Counted from the stretch's first letter, positions 1-6,778 are shown. The stretch is 44,187 nucleotides of DNA from Pseudomonadota bacterium (GCA_021790515.1 JAJYHV010000042.1:1-44187); one strand, 5' to 3'. Notes: generated by a model from the letters alone, not told the origin. Program-made: numbers and translations.

Positions 1-27
1 ATACATTTTACGAAGTCATGGAGATGC

Positions 28-56
28 AAAAACCGATGCGCTGCTTGTCCGCATCA
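28..56 (-). terminator. Rho-independent terminator of the lipoyl/thioredoxin operon
   Basis: On the minus strand a perfect 6-bp stem (GATGCG at 50-55 pairing with CGCATC at 35-40, 9-nt loop) is followed two bases later by TTTTT. The stem begins inside the stop codon of the thioredoxin-fusion gene, so transcription of the operon very likely ends here. Confidence 0.7.
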
Positions 57-755
57 GGGATGAACCCGCAATATAATACCATCCTGTTTGACCGGTTTTG
101 GCCACAGCACCGGCCACAAGCGCCAGGCAAAGATGCATAATGATAACCAGACCAATGTGCCGCCGACGATAATCAGTGCATGAATCGCCAGCATGAAGCC
201 CGCGACGTATCCCCACAAACCCAAATTGACCAGCGCCATTTGTAACCATGGCCAGTATCCCATGCGTATGGGTTGCACGGTGAATCGTGGCAGCATGTGG
301 GCGCCGAGGCCATAGGCGAGCATCAGCAAAAAACCGATGGTCATCAAATGCAAGGCCACTGGCCGTGTGGGACCGTCTGACAGCAAACTGCCCTGAATGA
401 CCAATCCCAATCCAGCCAGCGTAAGATAAATGACGGCCAGCACGGCAAACCAGCGGTTGTCTTCCGACATCAGAATACCGGCATTTTGCCCCTGACTCGC
501 CGTGCGTGTCGGAGCTTGGCTGACCCATTCCCGCGCTTGGGCGATGGTTGGTATCCCCAAACCACGCAATTCGCCATCGATCACCAGCGCCGGGACGGTT
601 TTGATGCGCAGGCGGCTGATCAACTCCCGACCTTCCGGTTGTGTCGCGTCGACGACTGCATAATCCACCTGTTTTTCTGTCGCCACTTGTTGCCAGACCT
701 GTTCGGCCTGCCTGCACGACTGGCACCAGGCAGACACCAATAATTCGACTTTCAT
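54..755 (-). CDS. Thioredoxin-like domain fused to a four-helix COX1-like membrane domain
   Basis: The protein has 233 aa. Residues 1-90 form a thioredoxin-like fold with a CQSC redox motif (11-14) and a cis-proline region (KTVPALVIDG). Four predicted membrane helices follow (about 101-124, 132-158, 166-188 and 191-216). Helices 2-3 carry two spaced histidines (LHLMTIGF and AHMLPRF) matching the product of 1257-1652 and the short proteins often annotated as cbb3-type oxidase subunit I-like. The full oxidase core is absent, so it is not an oxidase; haem binding by the two histidines is inference. GGGAG lies before the ATG. It is the last gene of a three-gene operon, 50 bp after the lipoyl-protein gene. 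A role in thiol/disulfide exchange coupled to a membrane electron carrier is a guess from the domain pairing. Confidence 0.75.
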   Translation of the reverse strand: MKVELLVSAWCQSCRQAEQVWQQVATEKQVDYAVVDATQPEGRELISRLRIKTVPALVIDGELRGLGIPTIAQAREWVSQAPTRTASQGQNAGILMSEDNRWFAVLAVIYLTLAGLGLVIQGSLLSDGPTRPVALHLMTIGFLLMLAYGLGAHMLPRFTVQPIRMGYWPWLQMALVNLGLWGYVAGFMLAIHALIIVGGTLVWLSLCIFAWRLWPVLWPKPVKQDGIILRVHP

Positions 756-805
756 ATCAACTCCCGAGTATTTGATTTGATCCGGGCTTCATAAAAAAAT
801 CCGGG

Positions 806-1252
806 TCAATCCTGACAGCGCATACACTGCACATCATAACGTTCTATCCATTTTTTCAGTGCATCTTGTGCCGCTTGCCCTGTCCACAGATGTTGCAATG
901 CTGCCTGGGCATCGTCCGGGCGTAATTGCACCAGCCAGGCATCGTGGTAAGGGTCGATATTGATCAGATTCGGGTTGGCCAGTACGGCTTCGTTACGAGC
1001 GACAATGGTGCCGGGACAGGGTGCAGGGATACCCCCTGCCCATTTGCCCGATTCGATGCGCGCCATCGGTTTTTTTTGTGCGCGCCATGTGCCCGGCTCT
1101 TTTATCCAGACATACTGGACTTTTCCCGACATGGTTTGCGCGGGATCAGTCAATCCGATGGTGAACAACCCGTTTTCTTCCGGTCGTACCCAGACATAAT
1201 CCAGGTCGTAATACAAATCGTCCGGTAATTCACAGCCACGAAATTCTCCCAT
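806..1252 (-). CDS. GcvH-like lipoyl carrier protein
   Basis: The protein has 148 aa with the H-protein/lipoyl fold. The lipoylation site is K70 in IESGKWAGGIPAP, in the place of the ESxKA motif of glycine-cleavage GcvH. The ESGKW form is, from memory, typical of GcvH-like proteins of sulfur oxidisers, relatives of the LbpA carrier of the sHdr pathway, rather than of true GcvH. No gcvT or gcvP is adjacent. The C-terminus ends in an unusual CxxC (CMRC, 143-146). The start ATG lies 4 bp after the stop of the upstream membrane-protein gene, with GGAG ahead of it, so translation is probably coupled. A thioredoxin-fusion gene follows, suggesting that the dithiolane of lipoate and the thioredoxin CxxC are redox partners (inference). 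The family is secure; the function is not known. Confidence 0.8.
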   Translation of the reverse strand: MGEFRGCELPDDLYYDLDYVWVRPEENGLFTIGLTDPAQTMSGKVQYVWIKEPGTWRAQKKPMARIESGKWAGGIPAPCPGTIVARNEAVLANPNLINIDPYHDAWLVQLRPDDAQAALQHLWTGQAAQDALKKWIERYDVQCMRCQD

Positions 1253-1256
1253 GATA

Positions 1257-1652
1257 TCAACTCCACGGTCCTTTTGGTTTGACAGTCAATATAATGTTGG
1301 CTGCAAACAGTGCAATGCCGATATAAGATAGCGTCCCACCCAGTAATACCAGCCAGTTCGTCAGCATCAACCAGCCGACAATCATCAAAGGTAATCCTGC
1401 GTTGGCAAAATACAGTTGCCAGGTTGCCATACGTTCTGAATACAAGGTTTTGCCGGAAAAGCGGGGCAACACGTGCAGGGCAATGCCATATATCATCATC
1501 AGAATGAACCCCAACAACATGATGTGGCCATGTATACGCGGCACATTGCCCGGAATCAGTCCGGGGTCGGCCAGAAATGTCAATGCGATGCCGCCGCCCA
1601 ATAATCCGTAAGCCAGCCCGATTGTGATGAACCATCGGTTACGTTTATGCAT
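1257..1652 (-). CDS. Short COX1-like four-helix membrane protein
   Basis: The protein has 131 aa, almost all in four hydrophobic helices (about 8-28, 39-65, 76-96 and 101-123). The motif RIHGHIMLLGF then ALHVLPRFSGK resembles one haem-ligand helix pair of haem-copper oxidase/NnrS-type proteins and recurs in the C-terminal half of the product of 54-755. At this length it cannot be a complete oxidase; it may bind haem or quinol, or act as a membrane anchor. It is the first gene of the operon, with AAGGAG before the ATG and a class II FNR/Dnr promoter about 25 bp upstream. No specific function is established. Confidence 0.7.
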   Translation of the reverse strand: MHKRNRWFITIGLAYGLLGGGIALTFLADPGLIPGNVPRIHGHIMLLGFILMMIYGIALHVLPRFSGKTLYSERMATWQLYFANAGLPLMIVGWLMLTNWLVLLGGTLSYIGIALFAANIILTVKPKGPWS

Positions 1653-1682
1653 GAAAGTGGCTCCTTGTGTTACGATGCTTCC

Positions 1683-1688
1683 ATTATA
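1683..1688 (-). promoter_or_regulatory. -10 element of the lipoyl/thioredoxin operon promoter
   Basis: The minus strand reads TATAAT, predicting transcription start near 1676. The centre of the FNR/Dnr box at 1712-1725 then lies about 42 bp upstream, the spacing of class II FNR-activated promoters. ATTATAAT is itself palindromic, so a + strand -10 for the regulator gene is also possible. Confidence 0.6.
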
Positions 1689-1711
1689 ATACCGACACAG
1701 GATGCGCTGCC

Positions 1712-1725
1712 TTGATATAGATCAA
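1712..1725. promoter_or_regulatory. Perfect FNR/Dnr box TTGAT-N4-ATCAA
   Basis: TTGATATAGATCAA matches the FNR/Dnr consensus exactly and lies between a Dnr-type regulator gene (+) and the divergent lipoyl/thioredoxin operon (-). Its spacing to the minus-strand -10 favours activation of that operon. Autoregulation of the regulator gene is also possible. Confidence 0.8.
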
Positions 1726-1772
1726 TTGGCTATATCAATTGGCTATATCAATTAGCCATATCAATTTGCCGA
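1721..1772 (+). repeat. Four tandem 13-bp repeats upstream of the dnr-like gene
   Basis: Two identical units of ATCAATTGGCTAT (1721-1733, 1734-1746) are followed by two diverged units, ATCAATTAGCCAT (1747-1759) and ATCAATTTGCCGA (1760-1772), and a partial ATCAATGAG that runs into the start codon at 1782. The first unit shares ATCAA with the FNR/Dnr box. Confidence 0.9.
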
Positions 1773-1781
1773 ATCAATGAG

Positions 1782-2507
1782 ATGAAACAGCCCGAATCAA
1801 ACATTGCTGCAAAATCTGCCATCAAAACAGGCTCGAAAATCGCGCTCGATACCAGCCAGTTCCGCTTGGCTCCTCTATTTCGGGATATCGAACACGCCAC
1901 GTTGGCCGATATCGCCACTCATGCCAGATGGCGTGACATTGATGCCGGAAAAACGCTTTTTTCACAAGGTGACGCGGGTAAACATTTTTTTCTGGTCAAG
2001 TCCGGCGCTGTCAAATTGTATCTGTTGTCTGAAAATGGACAGGAACATACGCTGGAAATCATCGGTCGTGAGCGTACATTTGCTGAAGCGGTGATGTTCA
2101 TGGGCGGCAATTATCCGGTCTATGCCAGTGCCTTGGAAAACAGTCGCTTGATTGCATTTGATTCCACCCATTTTCGTCGTTTGTTGCAAGATAACCCGCG
2201 CCTGTGTTTGAGCCTGCTCGCTGCCATGAGTCGGCAATTACACGCGCTGGTGGCCGATATCGATCGCATCAGCCTGCAAAGTGGTACCCAACGCTTGACG
2301 CAATATTTGCTTGCCCAACCTGCACACACGCATGATAACCGCCGTGTGTTACAATTACCGGCCAGCAAACAGGCCATCGCATCGTTGCTGGATATTCGCC
2401 CGGAAACCTTGTCACGCATTTTTTCCAGATTGACCGAAGAAGGCTTGCTGCAGGTTGAAGGCGATACGGTTACCATTTTGGCCGTCAACCGACTGAATCA
2501 GATGTAA
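1782..2507 (+). CDS. dnr: Crp/Fnr-family regulator, Dnr-like
   Basis: The protein has 241 aa: a cyclic-nucleotide-type sensor domain (about 30-150), a dimerisation helix and a C-terminal winged helix-turn-helix. The recognition helix contains E208, S211 and R212 (ETLSR), the E-SR signature of FNR/Dnr proteins that read TTGAT. The N-terminus lacks the cysteine cluster that holds the 4Fe-4S centre in true FNR, so a haem/NO-sensing Dnr type is likelier than an oxygen-sensing FNR. A perfect TTGAT-N4-ATCAA site lies in its own upstream region. The stop overlaps the next ATG (TAATG), so the NicO-like gene is probably co-translated. The family is certain; the NO ligand is inferred. Confidence 0.8.
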   Translation: MKQPESNIAAKSAIKTGSKIALDTSQFRLAPLFRDIEHATLADIATHARWRDIDAGKTLFSQGDAGKHFFLVKSGAVKLYLLSENGQEHTLEIIGRERTFAEAVMFMGGNYPVYASALENSRLIAFDSTHFRRLLQDNPRLCLSLLAAMSRQLHALVADIDRISLQSGTQRLTQYLLAQPAHTHDNRRVLQLPASKQAIASLLDIRPETLSRIFSRLTEEGLLQVEGDTVTILAVNRLNQM

Positions 2508-3349
2508 TGCTCAATATCCATGTTTTACTCAACCCTGCACACCCGGATACCGGCGTCGCTCTATTGACAGCGCTCCTGTTGGGGTTGGTGCATGGGGTAG
2601 TTCCTGACGAACACACCTGGCCGATTACATTCAGTTATGCCATGGGCAGCTATTCTACGCGCCGAGGTTTGTTTGCCGGACTGCTGTTTTCCCTGACCTT
2701 TACCCTGCAGCGTGCCATTGCCTGCGAATTGGCCTGGTATGGCCTGTCGCACTGGATGCAGAATGATAACCTGAACCGTATCTTGCTCATCATTATCGGG
2801 GTATTAATGACCGCGGGTAGCGGGTTGATGCAAGAAAAAGAAAAAGAAACATCACATCGTCACCCTGTTCTGGATGGCTTGACCAGCAGCATGCCTGCAT
2901 TACATGGCTTCATTGCCGGATGGGGTTTTGGTGCTTTTGCGCTGATTTTGTATACCACGCTGGCGCCTGCAATGCCAAGTGCAGCCTGGGGCTGGTTGCC
3001 GGGCGCGCTGTTTGGTCTGGGTACTGCTATCGTTCAGGCAACGGCAGGTGCTTTTTTTGGTCATCTGGCTGCGAGCAGGAAACTCTCGACGAAAGACCTG
3101 CGCAGTCTTGCCTTGTTTACTGCTGCCCGAACCCTGCGCTTTGGCGGCATTGCTTATGTGGCAGCCGGATTATCCAGTATCCTGTGGCCGGAATTGGCGC
3201 ACTGGCAATTGAATACGCATATTCCCATATATGGCATCGACCATTTGGATATTCCGCTCATTATTGCCATTACAGGGGTAGCCATTGTCGGGCTGGGCAG
3301 TTTTTTTTTCCGCCTGCGCCAACTCTCGTCCCTGCCCCACTCCCAATAA
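2507..3349 (+). CDS. NicO/TauE-like polytopic membrane protein
   Basis: The protein has 280 aa with about six or seven hydrophobic segments. The first helix contains HGVVPDEH (29-36), close to the HX4DH metal-binding signature of nickel/cobalt exporters of the NicO/RcnA type, and a second histidine-bearing helix occurs in the other half (ALHGFIAGWGFGAF). A sequence YGIDHLDIP lies near the C-terminus. A metal transporter or a cytochrome-biogenesis-like copper/heme exporter are both possible. It overlaps the regulator gene by one base. The transposon begins 21 bp after its stop, so any native downstream terminator or genes have been displaced. Confidence 0.55.
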   Translation: MLNIHVLLNPAHPDTGVALLTALLLGLVHGVVPDEHTWPITFSYAMGSYSTRRGLFAGLLFSLTFTLQRAIACELAWYGLSHWMQNDNLNRILLIIIGVLMTAGSGLMQEKEKETSHRHPVLDGLTSSMPALHGFIAGWGFGAFALILYTTLAPAMPSAAWGWLPGALFGLGTAIVQATAGAFFGHLAASRKLSTKDLRSLALFTAARTLRFGGIAYVAAGLSSILWPELAHWQLNTHIPIYGIDHLDIPLIIAITGVAIVGLGSFFFRLRQLSSLPHSQ

Positions 3350-3370
3350 ATCAATGCCAGCCCCCTGCTT

Positions 3371-3408
3371 GGGGTAGACCCAACAGTCGTGTCACCAGCC
3401 GCCATCTG
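3371..3408 (+). repeat. Left 38-bp terminal inverted repeat of the transposon
   Basis: It starts GGGGTAGACCCAACAGTCGT and ends GCCGCCATCTG. It pairs with 9084-9121 with three mismatches, two of them in the last three inner bases. The GGGG start and 38-bp length are typical of Tn3-family ends. Confidence 0.9.
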
Positions 3409-3469
3409 CGGTTAGGCGCGGGCCGACCGCGTCGCGATACTGCTGTAGGTATTGCCTCAAAGTATATTG

Positions 3470-3505
3470 CGAGTGATAATTACTCGTATTTGAATACTAT
3501 CACTC
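3470..3505 (+). promoter_or_regulatory. Operator-like palindromes upstream of the NRAMP gene
   Basis: CGAGTGATAATTACTCG (3470-3486) is a near-perfect 17-bp palindrome. GTATTTGAATAC (3486-3497) is a second. GAGTGATA (3471-3478) pairs exactly with TATCACTC (3498-3505) across both. The AT-rich block ends 6 bp before the ATG at 3512. It fits a metal-responsive repressor site (Fur/MntR/DtxR class), but no regulator is encoded in the element. Confidence 0.5.
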
Positions 3506-3511
3506 ACGACT

Positions 3512-4753
3512 ATGACAGCCTTGACTCTACCCGCCCGAACTCGCTGGGCGCAATTTCTGGCCGTTGCTGGTCCGGGGATCGTCGTGATGTTCGCGGATAC
3601 CGATGCCGGAAGCATCATGACGGCCGCACAAAGTGGCGCGCAATGGGGCTATCGCCTGCTCCTAATACAGCTCATCCTCGTTCCGGTGTTGTTCCTCGTG
3701 CAGGAACTCACCGTGCGCTTGGGCGTCGTGACGGGGAAGGGACATGGCGACCTGATCAGACAGTATTTCGGCACAGGCTGGGCTTGGCTGTCGGTTGGCA
3801 CTTTGCTAATCGCCTGCGTCGGCGCGCTGCTGTCCGAGCTGGGCGGCTTGGCCGGCGTTGGCATCATGTACGGCATACCCGCTTGGCTCACCATGGTCGT
3901 GGTCGTGCTGGGACTCTCGGTCATGGTCTACACGGGTTCCTACCTTTCTGTCGAACGCATCGCCATGGCGCTAGGCGCTTTTGAACTGGTCTTTGCTTGG
4001 GTGGCTTGGCACGCCCATCCCGACTCGGACGCCATAGCAGCGACGGTGCTGAAGCTACCCTTGGCCGACAAGAATTATCTGTTCCTGATCGCGGCGAATA
4101 TCGGCGCGGTGATCATGCCCTGGATGGTGTTCTACCAGCAGTCTGCTGTGGTCGAGAAGGGGCTCGTCATTGAGGATTTGCCTGCGGCGCGTTGGGATAC
4201 CGCAGTGGGTGCAGTCGTCACGCAAGTGATCATGGCAGCGGTCTTGATCGTCACGGCGGCAACATTGGGCAAGGTGGGTAGTCAAACGCCGCTCGACACC
4301 GTGCAGCAAATTGCCGACGCGATCACGCCGTACCTCGGCGAACGCGCAGGCCGGCTGTTGTTTGGCATGGGCATGGTAGGCGCATCGCTGGTTGCGGCCA
4401 TCGTCGTGACCTTAACCGCCGCGCGTGCGCTCGGAGAAGTCATGGGTTATCACCACTCGCTGGAGCACACGCCGCGCGAGGCTCCGTGGTTCTATGCGGT
4501 CTACACGATTGCGCTGATTGTTGCAGCCCTGACGGTGGCATCGGGCGCCAACCTGGTATCGTTGGGTGTCGGCGTCCAAGTCATGAATGCGCTGCTTTTG
4601 CCGGTCGTGCTGGGCTTTCTTTTCCTGCTTGCCAAGCGGCTGCCGGAACCCTACCGCCTGAAAGGTGCCTACTCGTGGCTGGTCGGTATCGTCATCGCTG
4701 CCACGGTTCTGCTGGGCGTCTACGCAGGTATTGCCGGCCTTGTTGCCGGCTGA
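3512..4753 (+). CDS. NRAMP-family divalent metal transporter with non-canonical metal site
   Basis: The protein has 413 aa and about 11 membrane helices of the LeuT-like NRAMP fold. The TM1 metal-site motif, normally DPGN, reads DTDAGS (29-34), and the TM6 motif, normally MPH, reads MPWMVFYQQSA (202-212). The intracellular signature GVVTGKGHGDLI (71-82) is retained. Changes at both ligand positions are reminiscent of NRAMP-related clades with altered metal selectivity, so manganese import should not be assumed. It is the first gene inside the transposon with a palindromic operator-like region just upstream. Base composition differs from the flanking host genes, consistent with transfer. Confidence 0.8.
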   Translation: MTALTLPARTRWAQFLAVAGPGIVVMFADTDAGSIMTAAQSGAQWGYRLLLIQLILVPVLFLVQELTVRLGVVTGKGHGDLIRQYFGTGWAWLSVGTLLIACVGALLSELGGLAGVGIMYGIPAWLTMVVVVLGLSVMVYTGSYLSVERIAMALGAFELVFAWVAWHAHPDSDAIAATVLKLPLADKNYLFLIAANIGAVIMPWMVFYQQSAVVEKGLVIEDLPAARWDTAVGAVVTQVIMAAVLIVTAATLGKVGSQTPLDTVQQIADAITPYLGERAGRLLFGMGMVGASLVAAIVVTLTAARALGEVMGYHHSLEHTPREAPWFYAVYTIALIVAALTVASGANLVSLGVGVQVMNALLLPVVLGFLFLLAKRLPEPYRLKGAYSWLVGIVIAATVLLGVYAGIAGLVAG

Positions 4754-4795
4754 GATGCACTGGATTACCCTGTCACTGAGATGTCAGGTAGGCGC

Positions 4796-5263
4796 TTAAG
4801 TTGGTTCCCTGTTCCATTGCTCCCCGGACCTCGGTATCCAGGTCGCGCGCAGATGGACTTCCCCATGCCGGAACTTGTCCAGCATGCGCAGCACGGTCAC
4901 GTTGACGGCCAACGATGCGAGCGAGAATGCCATCATGGCCGGCCCCAGCGGTTCACTGCCAATAAAGCCACGGCGCACCACGTCGAGCACGATGCCTACG
5001 CCGAGAACCAGCAGCAGCGATCCACTCCAACGCGCCGCATTGCGCTTGAAGACCGCTCCATGCGACACCGCCAGCAGTGCGAGTGCGTAGGCCGAAGCAT
5101 CGGCCAGCATGTCGAGCGCGTCCGCCATCAGCCCGCTCGACTGCGCCCACAAACCGGCGGCTGTGCCGATGACGAACATCGCCGCGTTGAGACCCAGCGC
5201 TATCCGCAGCGTGGCGCGCTCTCCTTCGGACTGCACCGATACGTTGGAGCATTCACAAGCCAT
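4796..5263 (-). pseudogene. CDF-type cation efflux transporter, C-terminally truncated
   Basis: The reading frame has 155 aa. Residues 20-140 match the first four helices of small cation-diffusion-facilitator proteins, including LMADALDMLADASAYALALL, where the transport aspartates lie. At HLRATWI the family sequence should continue into helix 5 with its HxxxD site. Here it is replaced by a short unrelated tail (PRSGEQWNREPT), so helices 5-6 and any C-terminal domain are missing. It is convergent with the NRAMP gene, 42 bp away. The pair may be remnants of a metal-homeostasis module. The N-terminus has CEC (residues 3-5), seen in some metal-binding efflux proteins. Confidence 0.65.
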
Positions 5264-5354
5264 CGTTATTCCTTATTGGGGATGTAAGCCGAAACCGCCG
5301 AGAATTCCGTCACTCGCTGACAGTGGGAGTGAAGCTGCGATTTGCGACACTGCC

Positions 5355-5392
5355 AGCGTAGAAGGCCCAACACTCGTGTCGGCTGCCATCTG
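5355..5392 (+). repeat. Internal degenerate copy of the transposon terminal repeat
   Basis: CCCAACACTCGTGTC (5366-5380) matches 14/15 bases of the left end and GGCTGCCATCTG (5381-5392) matches 10/12 after a 3-nt gap; GTAGA also occurs at 5358-5362. It has the same orientation as the left end but lacks the GGGG start. It lies directly beyond the stop of the TA-associated gene. Confidence 0.55.
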
Positions 5393-5394
5393 AA

Positions 5395-5744
5395 TCATTC
5401 GATTTCATCACGGTCGGCGTAGGACAAGCTCTCAGGGTACAACGTGGTCAACTGGGACAATGTTTCCTGGACTTGCTCAAGCGCCGTCATCATGCCAAGA
5501 ACCCGATCTTCCAGATCGACCGCGAGGTCGAACAGATCGGCCACCTGGCCTGATTGAAGACGGCCATCGCCAGTTGGTGCAGTTTCAGCAGGTCGTCGCG
5601 CAGTTGCGGCGGTGCCCCATCCTCGTTGTCGTTCAAGTCACTACGCAACTCGTCCATGGCATCAACCGCGCGTAGCAGCGCCGTGGTGTCAAAGTTCTCG
5701 GGCGATAGCTCGTCCCATTCGTCGTCGGTGATGTTGGCTGCCAT
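5395..5744 (-). pseudogene. Third gene of the RelE/XRE operon, frameshifted
   Basis: The intact start gives MAANITDDEWDELSPENFDT and runs to AVFNQ. The frame then changes at about 5548-5552. A one-base shift restores a plausible continuation (QVADLFDLAVDLEDRVLGMM, ending in YADRDEIE) and stops at 5395, for about 116 residues. Unshifted, the product is 84 aa with an unrelated tail ending at 5490. It is acidic and helical, with no signal peptide or membrane helix. It starts 5 bp after the antitoxin stop. I recognise it only as a small companion of Tn3-borne RelE/XRE modules; its role is unknown. A sequencing error could produce the same picture. Confidence 0.6.
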
Positions 5745-5749
5745 AAATC

Positions 5750-6073
5750 TTACGCGGCAAACACGACAGCGATATGTCCGACTGAAGCCGAACGGCGCGC
5801 CGGGCCGACAACGATTTGTACATCACGGCCAAGCCGGGCCAGACAATCAAGCATTTTCGCTTCACTGATCCCGCGAAACTGACCGCGCAGCACCTTGGAT
5901 AGCTTGGATTGAGGAATGCCAAGAACATCGGCGGCCCGCTGTTGGCTCCATTTGCGGCCTTTGATGATCTCGCCGATCTTGGTCGCAAGCTGCGCCTTGA
6001 CCATCATTTCCTCGGCATCGGCAAAGCCTAAATCGGCGTAGACGTTGCCGGAACCTTCTTCAATTTCGATCAT
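5750..6073 (-). CDS. XRE-family antitoxin (HigA/Ata-like)
   Basis: The protein has 107 aa. It has a helix-turn-helix with KWSQQRAADVLGIPQSKLSK at about residues 41-60, the layout of antitoxins paired with RelE/Gp49-type toxins. The start MIEIEEGS is chosen because its ATG overlaps the toxin stop (ATGA) and a purine-rich stretch (AAAGGAGA) lies just upstream; a longer in-frame extension to 6181 runs back through the toxin gene. Toxin-first order is usual for this class. The partner toxin has lost its N-terminus, so the antitoxin is effectively an orphan unless it represses another operon. Confidence 0.75.
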   Translation of the reverse strand: MIEIEEGSGNVYADLGFADAEEMMVKAQLATKIGEIIKGRKWSQQRAADVLGIPQSKLSKVLRGQFRGISEAKMLDCLARLGRDVQIVVGPARRSASVGHIAVVFAA

Positions 6074-6330
6074 TTCGTTTCTCCTTTGGCGTGCCCTTCT
6101 GCTGCTTTCAATCGTTCCCGAATCAAGTCCATGTCTGGTTTTGGTGTCGCGATGCCATGCGTCGATTTCTTCTGAAAGCAATGCAGCACATAAACCGTAT
6201 CACCGAATTTGACGGTATAGATAGCACGGAACGTGCTACTGCCCGAATCTTCGATGACTTCAAGAATACCTGCCGAACCGAAACCCTTTAACGGCTTGGC
6301 CTGTTCATGCTTCTTGCCGACGCTAAGGCT
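6070..6330 (-). pseudogene. RelE/Gp49-like toxin, 5' end missing
   Basis: The frame ending at 6070 encodes KPLKGFGSAGILEVIEDSGS, then STFRAIYTVKFGDTVYVLHC and FQKKSTHGIATPKPDMDLI, the core of the Tad/HigB-type RNase toxins found in Tn3 elements. Upstream it hits TAG at 6331-6333, and the sequence beyond bears no resemblance to the expected first 40 or so residues. No start codon precedes the conserved core. It overlaps the antitoxin start (ATGA). Loss of the N-terminus should inactivate it. The break point (about 6330) is also where the divergent MNT/HEPN region begins, suggesting a recombination joint. Confidence 0.65.
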
Positions 6331-6428
6331 CTAATACGACTTCTCGCAAACGAGGGATTTTGAGAGGCCACACCAGACCACCAACGTGACACGGGAAATC
6401 AAGGCGTTGCGATTCTCGAAAATAGTTC

Positions 6429-6457
6429 TTGAAATGTTATTCTCAATCGCATACCAT
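6429..6457 (+). promoter_or_regulatory. Sigma-70 promoter for the MNT/HEPN operon
   Basis: TTGAAA (6429-6434), a 17-bp spacer and TACCAT (6452-6457) precede the MNT gene start at 6488, with AAAGGA upstream of the ATG. The block 6331-6428 between the broken toxin and this promoter holds no recognisable gene. Confidence 0.5.
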
Positions 6458-6487
6458 TTCAACGAGTTTCGATAAGAAAGGACACTC

Positions 6488-6778
6488 ATGCGACCGTCCG
6501 TTGTGCTCGACATGAAGCGAAGTGCAGTGCGCGAAGCGGTGAACCGCTTTCGCACGGCGAACCCGCGCGTCTTCGGTTCGGTGCTGCATGGCACCGACCG
6601 GGATGGCAGCGACCTTGATCTGTTGGTTGATGCGCTGCCTGGTGCTACGTTATTGGACTTGGGCGGTCTGCAAGACGATCTGGAATCCCTGCTCGGAATT
6701 CACGTTGATTTGCTGACACCCGGCGACTTGCCGCCGAAGTTCCGGGCCAAGGTGCTTGCGGAGGCGCAGCCGGTATGA
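6488..6778 (+). CDS. mntA: MNT-domain nucleotidyltransferase antitoxin
   Basis: The protein has 96 aa with the minimal nucleotidyltransferase signature: FGSVLHGTDRDGSDLDLLVD (29-48), in which G30-S31 and the D42/D44 pair form the NTP/metal site. In characterised HepT-MntA systems the antitoxin adds AMP to a tyrosine of the HEPN toxin. All visible catalytic residues are present, so this copy looks functional. Its stop overlaps the start of the HEPN gene (ATGA at 6775). It has its own promoter facing away from the broken RelE/XRE operon. Confidence 0.85.
   Translation: MRPSVVLDMKRSAVREAVNRFRTANPRVFGSVLHGTDRDGSDLDLLVDALPGATLLDLGGLQDDLESLLGIHVDLLTPGDLPPKFRAKVLAEAQPV

Noticed and set aside
16-726. 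236-codon minus frame over the thioredoxin fusion
   Set aside because: The alternative frame shows a clear CxxC thioredoxin and membrane helices; this one is a compositional shadow.
1721-1780. CRISPR-like array at the 13-bp repeats
   Set aside because: Units are 13 bp with no spacers and no cas genes; it is a simple tandem repeat.
3356-3374. CCCC-CTGCTT-GGGG hairpin as a terminator after the NicO-like gene
   Set aside because: One arm belongs to the transposon end, there is no U-run, and the pairing is only four bases.
2920-3984. 354-codon + frame spanning the end of the NicO-like gene, the transposon end and the NRAMP start
   Set aside because: It runs across three unrelated units in the wrong frame and has no protein-like features; it is a shadow of both genes.
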